Shown here: in pieces, positions 14,977-19,313 of the stretch
Numbering within the stretch: position 1 is the stretch's first letter
Layout: each line of letters begins with the position of its first letter
Source: CAZHJE01 sp964532965
Lineage (GTDB): Bacteria > Patescibacteriota > WWE3 > UBA101185 > UBA10185
Length of the DNA stretch: 19,313 nucleotides
NCBI GenBank assembly: GCA_964532965.1
Contig: CAZHJE010000010.1
Span: 1 to 19,313 of the forward strand
Reading direction: 5' to 3'
Translations under genes and position numbers: made by a program
The notes under the pieces: model-generated
Seen by the model: only the letters and a program-made list of their open reading frames with translations
The model's database searches: none
Told to the model about the DNA's origin: nothing

Positions 14977-15363
14977 ATGTCAATACATACCTGTACACAT
15001 AATGGCGTAACATACGATGTTGCTATACTTATTGAACTGTCAAAAGATTTACCTATTCAAAAACTAAAAGTTGAAGACTTGCGCCATAACCTAGAACAAA
15101 AAACTTGGAGTGACAGTACAAAAAACAAAGAAGTGAATATTTCTGCACTGGAGACGTATAACAGAAGATATGAAAATGAAAACTTTATGGCACATGTTAA
15201 CAGAGCAATGAACGCAGAGTTAAAATACCCTATCATTATGAGTAATGATACAAATGCTATTTCTGATGGTATGCACAGGTTACTTAAAGCATATATTTTA
15301 AACAAGAAATATATAAACGCAGTAGTTTTTGAAACTTTACCAGTTGAAGCAATTGTGAAATAA
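14977..15363 (+). CDS. Small ParB/sulfiredoxin-fold-like protein
   Basis: A 128-residue protein of unproven function. The start ATG 14977 is chosen over an in-frame ATG at 14899 because the latter lies inside tRNA-Lys, and because TATAAT ends 6 nt before 14977. The C-terminal half PIIMSNDTNAISDGMHRLLKAYILNKKYINAVVFE (85-119) has the DGxHR signature (97-101) followed by a helix and a beta strand. That arrangement is typical of the ParB/Srx nuclease-like fold (ParB box I-like 'xDGxHRxxAaxxxG' pattern). The N-terminal half lacks the canonical early strand and no helix-turn-helix follows, so this is a minimal domain rather than a chromosome-partition ParB. It may be a nucleotide- or DNA-processing factor; this is inference only. 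Confidence 0.75.
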   Translation: MSIHTCTHNGVTYDVAILIELSKDLPIQKLKVEDLRHNLEQKTWSDSTKNKEVNISALETYNRRYENENFMAHVNRAMNAELKYPIIMSNDTNAISDGMHRLLKAYILNKKYINAVVFETLPVEAIVK

Positions 15364-15391
15364 GACTTTTATACAAACCTCATAAATCTGC

Positions 15392-15397
15392 TAGAAT
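15392..15397 (+). promoter_or_regulatory. -10 element of zinc-ribbon gene
   Basis: TAGAAT ends 6 nt before ATG 15404, the same spacing as the other leaderless starts. The -35 is weak. Confidence 0.55.
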
Positions 15398-15403
15398 GTA
15401 GTT

Positions 15404-15649
15404 ATGAACATGGAAAATAATCATATATGTCCAAAATGTAATTCTACAATGGCAAAAGGTACTCTAAGGTCGTACAAATCGTACTATCCTATACAATGGA
15501 AAGAAAGCCTACCAACATCAATAGTAAATTTAGTTTCTGGTCTATTTACAAAACATCCAACTGTCTTTGCATATAAATGCGTAAGGTGTGGATATATTGA
15601 ACAGTATGTAGAAGTAAAAGACGATACTACAACACCACCAATATTATAA
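15404..15649 (+). CDS. Small zinc-ribbon protein
   Basis: An 81-residue protein with two CxxC knuckles, CPKC (9-12) and CVRC (59-62), the latter in YKCVRCGYIEQY. This is the layout of a zinc ribbon in which the two knuckles are separated by a ~46-residue insert containing PIQWKESLP and a hydrophobic IVNLVSGLF stretch. It resembles uncharacterised Zn-ribbon DUF proteins whose start reads CPKCxxxMxxGxL. A nucleic-acid or protein-binding role is usual for zinc ribbons, but nothing specific can be assigned. The promoter TAGAAT supports ATG 15404; a second ATG at 15410 is also in frame. The TAA stop is the last three bases before scaffold gap 3. Confidence 0.8.
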   Translation: MNMENNHICPKCNSTMAKGTLRSYKSYYPIQWKESLPTSIVNLVSGLFTKHPTVFAYKCVRCGYIEQYVEVKDDTTTPPIL

Positions 15650-15749
15650 NNNNNNNNNNNNNNNNNNNNNNNNNNNNNNNNNNNNNNNNNNNNNNNNNNN
15701 NNNNNNNNNNNNNNNNNNNNNNNNNNNNNNNNNNNNNNNNNNNNNNNNN
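15650..15749. other. 100-N scaffold gap 3
   Basis: Gap between the convergent zinc-ribbon and NDH-2 genes. It hides the last few codons of NDH-2. The flanks share no repeat. Confidence 0.9.
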
Positions 15750-16924
15750 CTGCTACTATCTCTGTGTGTAAATAAACTAAGTGTCCAGTTAACTGCTATT
15801 CTTACTTTTTTACTAAACATTGGTGTTTTAAACAAGTATACTGTTCGCCATAAAAACCATACCCACATACCATATAAACTAAAATTAAAAATCTGACCCA
15901 CGGCATTTTTTTGCCCCAATGATAACAGCGTTCCTACTATTTTTACATTTTCTTTCATTAATGCTTTATTTTGTATTTGATTTGCTATATTTTGTGCAAT
16001 AACTTTTGCATGTTTAGTAGCAGTTTGTGCAAGCATTGGATAGCCATCTACAATATCTCCACCAGCATACACATTTTCATAGTTATGTAATCTTAAATAC
16101 TTATCACATATTAAACATCCAGCATCACCTCTTGCAACATCAGAAGAAATATTTGGAATATTAGGTATAACGCCAGCAGTCCAAAGTATTAGATCCGATT
16201 CGATATTTTTGTCATTATATGTAATTGTGTTTTCGCCAACTTTCTTTACCTCACTATTTAAAAAGACACTTATACCAAGTCCCCTGACAAAGTTAAGCGT
16301 CTTTTTTTGAATTTTTTTAGGATATCTTTTGACTAGTACATCATCTTGAGTAATTAAATTTATAGAAACATTTTTTATCCGTTTGTTATAAATTCTTTCT
16401 AACTCATCAACATACTGCTTTATTTCAACTGCAAGCTCGACCCCTGTAGGACCTCCACCAACTATAGCAATAGCAAACTTTTCTTTATATTCAAATAAAT
16501 CAAGTATTTTATTTTTAACTTTTTCACCATCTTTAAGCTCCTTTAGTCCAATGCTATTTTCTTTTGCACCAGAGACATTATAGTAATTTGTTTTGGAACC
16601 AGTAGCTAGTACTAGGTAATCATAATTATAAGAGTTGGTAGTGGAGGTGATACTGTTTTTAGTTAAATCAATATTAGTTATTTCATCAATGTGTATTCTT
16701 ATGTTTTTAGCCTTAAGTATTTCTCTAATAGGTGTGGTGATAAGATTTTTATTTAATCCTCCTGTTGCTACCTCATGTAACAGTGGTGTAAACAAAAAAT
16801 AATTGTGTTTGCTAATTAGATTTATAGTAATACTATCTTTTATATCACTTTGTAATAGGTATAGACAGGTATATATTCCTGCAAAGCCACCGCCAACTAC
16901 AAATACTTCTTTTTTTTCTTCCAT
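15750..16924 (-). CDS. ndh: Type II NADH dehydrogenase (NDH-2), C-terminal tip in gap
   Basis: Single-subunit FAD-dependent NADH:quinone oxidoreductase that sits on the inner face of the membrane and transfers electrons from NADH to a quinone without pumping protons. Residues seen: FAD-binding VVGGGFAGIYT (9-19), FTPLLHEVATGGL (45-57), YLVLATGSKTNYY (103-115), the NAD-binding IVGGGPTGVELA (154-165), ILWTAGV (246-252), YAGGDI (286-291), and the quinone-site AQTATKHA (299-306). A C-terminal amphipathic membrane helix, MWVWFLWRTVYLF (353-365), ends in LSLFTHRDSS, where the family normally ends within a few more residues. 391 codons are visible. The start is ATG 16924, with TAAAAT ending 6 nt upstream. 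It diverges from the YceI-like gene across 29 bp. Confidence 0.95.
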
Positions 16925-16930
16925 TTTGCT

Positions 16931-16947
16931 ATTTTATCAGATATAAT
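16931..16947. promoter_or_regulatory. Divergent -10 elements, ndh and YceI-like gene
   Basis: Minus strand TAAAAT (16936-16931) ends 6 nt before the ndh ATG. Plus strand TATAAT (16942-16947) ends 6 nt before ATG 16954. Both fit in a 29-bp intergenic space, so any -35 of one lies in the other's coding region. Confidence 0.65.
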
Positions 16948-16953
16948 TACAAT

Positions 16954-17712
16954 ATGAATATAAAAAATTTAATCTTTATACTTTTAGTAATTTTGATTTT
17001 AGGTGGTGCTTACTATTATAATTCTCAAAAACAAGTAACTTCTGAGGTGGCACAAACAGAAACACAAGAAAATGTAGCACAGGAAACCAATCTGACACCT
17101 GAAGAAGGCACTGATATGAATACAGAAATGCCAGTTATTGATGACTTAAATAACATGATTGCTGAGCTTGGCATGAACTCGGCCACAGTAAAATCGTATC
17201 TCATTTCTGCTCCAAGCACAGTAAGTTATAATGCCGAAAAAACATATTTTGGAAAAGCCCCTTCTACCATAGTTGGTGTTTCTGATAAGGTTGTGGGATA
17301 TGGTTTACTAGATACTGAAACTAACCTGGTATATTTAACAGCAGTCGCAGACTTATCGGCTTTAAAATCCGATAGTGCCCAAAGAGATTCTGATATACAA
17401 GATTTGTTTATTCCAGCAACTGCCATTATTGAAGTAAGAGATTACACTTTAGAGGGATTTGATTTTGCTACAGGTATGGGGCAGAATTTATCATTAACAG
17501 TGCCTGTTAGTGTCACTATTAATTCGGTGACAAAAGAAGTTCCATTTACTGTAGAGGCAGTAATTACAGAAGATGAGTTTAAAGCAACGGGTACTGCAAA
17601 TGTTAAAATGTCTGATTTTGGAATAACCGCGCCATCTTTACTTAATGTATTTGCAGTAGCAGATGATGCTGTATTTAAGTTTGAAGTTCTTGGAACAAAA
17701 GTTACACTATAA
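16954..17712 (+). CDS. Membrane-anchored YceI-like protein
   Basis: A 252-residue protein. An N-terminal hydrophobic helix (5-22, LIFILLVILILGGAYYY) acts as signal anchor. It is followed by a Glu/Thr/Gln-rich spacer (about 25-75) and a YceI-type beta-barrel domain. Visible family features are SAPSTVSYNAEKTYFGKAPSTIVG (85-108), LSALKSDSAQRDSDIQDLF (134-152, with the QRD signature), VPVSVTINSVTKEVPFTVEA (183-202, equivalent to 'LTIHGVTKPV'), SDFGI (220-224) and the final VFKFEVLG. YceI proteins form a lipocalin-like barrel that binds polyisoprenoid chains such as quinones or polyprenyl phosphates; that is family knowledge. The fixed membrane anchor instead of a cleaved signal is expected for a cell with no periplasm. 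Its divergent neighbour is NDH-2. tRNA-Leu(CAG) follows 17 nt after the stop and may be cotranscribed. Confidence 0.88.
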   Translation: MNIKNLIFILLVILILGGAYYYNSQKQVTSEVAQTETQENVAQETNLTPEEGTDMNTEMPVIDDLNNMIAELGMNSATVKSYLISAPSTVSYNAEKTYFGKAPSTIVGVSDKVVGYGLLDTETNLVYLTAVADLSALKSDSAQRDSDIQDLFIPATAIIEVRDYTLEGFDFATGMGQNLSLTVPVSVTINSVTKEVPFTVEAVITEDEFKATGTANVKMSDFGITAPSLLNVFAVADDAVFKFEVLGTKVTL

Positions 17713-17729
17713 GCATATTTAGAAGACAA

Positions 17730-17815
17730 GCCAGAGTGGAGAAATTGGTAGACTCGCAGTCTTCAGAAGGCTGTTTTCTTTGAAAGTGTGGGTTCGACTC
17801 CCACCTCTGGCACCA
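17730..17815 (+). tRNA. tRNA-Leu (anticodon CAG)
   Basis: Class II tRNA, 86 nt with encoded CCA. Acceptor is GCCAGAG/CTCTGGC. Anticodon stem CAGTC/GGCTG encloses TTCAGAA, giving CAG. The long variable arm is TTTTC-TTT-GAAAG. T-arm is GTGGG-TTCGACT-CCCAC. No clear promoter is seen, so it may be read from the YceI-like gene. Confidence 0.95.
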
Positions 17816-17844
17816 TTGTTTTAATTTACAATTTCTAATATAAT
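17816..17844 (+). promoter_or_regulatory. Promoter of tRNA-Leu(GAG) and SelO-like gene
   Basis: TTGTTT (17816-17821), exactly 17 nt, TATAAT (17839-17844). The tRNA begins 14 nt later, leaving a short 5' leader for RNase P to remove. Confidence 0.65.
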
Positions 17845-17858
17845 AGCAAGGTATTTAT

Positions 17859-17944
17859 GGGCAAGTGGCGGAATGGTATACGCGCAACGTTGAGGACGTT
17901 GTGGGAGCTTTCCTGTGCAGGTTCGACTCCTGTCTTGCCCACCA
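17859..17944 (+). tRNA. tRNA-Leu (anticodon GAG)
   Basis: Class II tRNA, 86 nt with encoded CCA. Acceptor is GGGCAAG/CTTGCCC. Anticodon stem CAACG/CGTTG encloses TTGAGGA, giving GAG. The variable arm is long (GGGAGCTTTCC region). T-loop is TTCGACT. The next gene starts 15 nt after the CCA. Confidence 0.95.
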
Positions 17945-17947
17945 AAT

Positions 17948-17951
17948 AGGA
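17948..17951 (+). promoter_or_regulatory. Shine-Dalgarno-like AGGA of SelO-like gene
   Basis: AGGA lies 8 nt before ATG 17960, in the 15-nt stretch left between the tRNA CCA and the start codon. Confidence 0.4.
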
Positions 17952-17959
17952 CACACGTT

Positions 17960-19255
17960 ATGGTAACAACTGTTAATAGCATTACTCACTTGCACCAAGA
18001 ACATAAAAATAAAATTGAACAAAGACTGCCTGCGTTAAGTTCAGCAGAGGGTCTAGTTTTCTCTGTTCAAGAAAAACCAGAACGCACACAAAGATTAACA
18101 ACAGATGAGGAGGTGGCATTAGAGAATTATGGTATTGGAGTTAGATATATGTTATCGCTAACGTGTGAGGGTAATAAATCGTCTTTTTTTACAGTCCCTG
18201 TAACCTCTGAAACTAAAGAGCTAGAGAACCATGCGAGAATGTGCGGGTACGTTTATTGCAGACCGACACAAGGACGAGTTTCTTCTATTAACTCAACAGG
18301 TCCATTTTTTAGTGAGCTTAAGGGGAATGGGATGAGCACTGCCACTCGCAGTAGGGCCAAAAGATTTGTATATTGGTATACAGGGGGCCCTTATACCTTT
18401 GACGGGAATAATGGCTTTTTGGGGTTACTTAACGAGTCGGAGGCCACTGCTAGCAAAAATTTTATAGAATTAAATCCAGGCATTCAGTCTGGAAGTATTG
18501 CTGACATTTTATATCCATTAGAGTTACCAGATACAAATTATACCTTTCGGCCTATAAACGCGCTTTTCCTAAATAAAGATTGTTTAGGAGCGAACTCGAC
18601 TTTTGGTACACCAGTGATACTAGAGAGGAGGCTATTCTCGCCAGCAACCCTTGCAGACTGTTTAGTATTACCATTTGGAACAACAGACACGCAAAATGCC
18701 AGTTGGACAAACTTTTTAGGTTTTGGGGATGATCATAGAATTGGAAGAATACCATTTTTATCAGACACTTATATTTTAAAAAAATTACAGTTAATAAGGA
18801 AAAATGCAAAACCTTATATATATTCCTTTTTGCGCAAGCATCCTGACACCGCATATTCGGATATAGCTGAGGTTGGTGTAGCTACATTATTATCTAACTA
18901 CACATACATTCTTAAAAAAGATTTATCTCACAATTCGTTGCATGTGCAAAATGTTAGGCTTTTAGGAGAGTTTTCTGATGTTTCAGATTTTGTTGATAGT
19001 GAAAGATTGCCGCCATTATTGAAAGAAAAAAGAAAACGTAAAGATTTTATTTCAATGTATAATGCATACTTGCTTCAAAATATTATATTTGCTAATGCGG
19101 ACATCATGACACCACAAGAATTTCAGCTACAAATGTGTGATTTGTCAGGTAATGAAGCTTTTTTTGATTTTGACCACAATGTAGGTGAGCATACAGCTAC
19201 TTCCTATTGGTTAAAAAATGTCACATGCGTTAAAGGATTAGTAAGTGAGTTATAA
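17960..19255 (+). CDS. Divergent SelO-like (putative protein adenylyltransferase / pseudokinase fold)
   Basis: A 431-residue protein; ATG 17960 is used because upstream in-frame codons lie in tRNA-Leu. Comparison by memory with SelO, a kinase-fold enzyme that AMPylates proteins, gives matching blocks in the right order. ELKGNGMSTATRS (119-131) resembles SelO LKGxGxTPYSR, with K121 as the ATP-binding lysine. DGNNGFLGLLNESEA (148-162) resembles DGR..LRSTIRESLA, with E159 as its partner. LERRLFSPAT (221-230) resembles the (T/M)RVAxSHxR block, although its second arginine is replaced. NADIMT (379-384) resembles NTDNMS with D381 kept and the metal-binding Asn replaced by Ile. DLSGNEAFFDFD (394-405) resembles DYGPFGFMD. 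The N-terminal 115 residues do not match SelO, and an insert of ~15 residues lies between K121 and E159. Usual SelO length is about 480. Homology is tentative; an unrelated kinase-like protein is the alternative. Confidence 0.7.
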   Translation: MVTTVNSITHLHQEHKNKIEQRLPALSSAEGLVFSVQEKPERTQRLTTDEEVALENYGIGVRYMLSLTCEGNKSSFFTVPVTSETKELENHARMCGYVYCRPTQGRVSSINSTGPFFSELKGNGMSTATRSRAKRFVYWYTGGPYTFDGNNGFLGLLNESEATASKNFIELNPGIQSGSIADILYPLELPDTNYTFRPINALFLNKDCLGANSTFGTPVILERRLFSPATLADCLVLPFGTTDTQNASWTNFLGFGDDHRIGRIPFLSDTYILKKLQLIRKNAKPYIYSFLRKHPDTAYSDIAEVGVATLLSNYTYILKKDLSHNSLHVQNVRLLGEFSDVSDFVDSERLPPLLKEKRKRKDFISMYNAYLLQNIIFANADIMTPQEFQLQMCDLSGNEAFFDFDHNVGEHTATSYWLKNVTCVKGLVSEL

Positions 19256-19263
19256 TGCTATGA

Positions 19264-19269
19264 TATAAT
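19264..19269 (+). promoter_or_regulatory. -10 element of tRNA-Gly
   Basis: TATAAT 11 nt before the tRNA 5' end. No strong -35 is seen. Confidence 0.5.
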
Positions 19270-19280
19270 CTGTTATACGT

Positions 19281-19313
19281 GCGAGAGTGGCTCAGTGGTA
19301 GAGTGTCTCCTTG
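19281..19313 (+). tRNA. tRNA, probably Gly (GCC), cut by window end
   Basis: The 5' half of a tRNA: acceptor strand GCGAGAG, D-arm GCTC-AGTGGTA-GAGT, then anticodon stem TCTCC and loop start TTG, so the first anticodon base is G. The D-arm plus CTCCTTG is the usual run of tRNA-Gly(GCC). The rest lies outside the window. Confidence 0.75.

Noticed and set aside
17025..17729. Three minus-strand open frames under the YceI-like gene
   Set aside because: The plus-strand protein has a coherent anchor plus YceI motifs; the reverse frames match nothing and lack promoters.
17915..17959. Upstream extension of the SelO-like gene starting in tRNA-Leu
   Set aside because: The extra 15 codons are the 3' half of tRNA-Leu(GAG) and its CCA. 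ATG 17960 has an AGGA upstream.
1..19313. CRISPR arrays, insertion sequences, prophage or defence genes
   Set aside because: I saw no regularly spaced repeats, transposase, integrase or nuclease motifs on either strand. The tRNA genes show no flanking attachment-site duplications.
1..19313. UGA recoding (as in Gracilibacteria/Absconditabacteria)
   Set aside because: The ABC ATPase ends normally at TGA 11844-11846, and no conserved protein needs a read-through UGA.

Overview
The window looks like a scaffold piece of a very compact, AT-rich bacterial genome, most likely a Candidate Phyla Radiation (Patescibacteria) member assembled from a metagenome. This is an inference. It rests on near-absent intergenic space, many small lineage-specific membrane or secreted proteins beside core translation genes, a slipin, zinc-ribbon and DUF-type gene mix, and three 100-N scaffold gaps. 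UGA is used as an ordinary stop (for example the ABC ATPase at 11844-11846), so there is no sign of the recoded UGA seen in some CPR lineages. Visible tRNA genes encode their 3' CCA.

Layout. 1-2261 (-) is leucyl-tRNA synthetase, cut by the left edge. It diverges from bL33 (2323-2502), which is followed by an unknown membrane-anchored protein, a slipin (SPFH protein), the 16S rRNA methylase RsmI and a HelD-like UvrD-family helicase (4869-7072, broken only by an apparently false scaffold gap). Then come a previously unlisted 30-residue Gly-rich small ORF and a DUF6438 protein on the minus strand, a divergent GT-C glycosyltransferase, and a DgkA-type lipid kinase fused to an eight-cysteine domain. 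10301-14207 is a MacA/MacB-type export operon: adaptor, ATPase interrupted by a gap, and two tandem paralogous permeases. 14208-15649 holds a DUF4430-like membrane-anchored protein, tRNA-Arg(TCG), tRNA-Lys(CTT), a ParB-fold-like small protein and a zinc-ribbon protein. After the third gap come NDH-2 (-) and a divergent YceI-like anchored protein, then tRNA-Leu(CAG), tRNA-Leu(GAG), a divergent SelO-like putative protein adenylyltransferase, and the first half of a probable tRNA-Gly.

Themes. Many genes act at the cell surface: slipin, GT-C transferase, lipid kinase, tripartite-like ABC exporter, anchored DUF proteins and the YceI-like lipid binder. NDH-2 beside YceI hints at quinone or polyprenyl chemistry. 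The strongest general signal is regulatory. At about eleven gene starts a -10-like hexamer ends exactly 6-7 nt before the start codon, which places the transcription start at or next to the start codon. These mRNAs would be leaderless, while internal operon genes rely on overlap or a Shine-Dalgarno (the ATPase at 11382 has AGGTGAT). This rule also decides several starts and supports the hidden small ORF.

The most novel candidates are the 30-aa peptide with a repeated NGA(I/V)GG motif, the DgkA/eight-cysteine fusion, and the divergent SelO-like protein.
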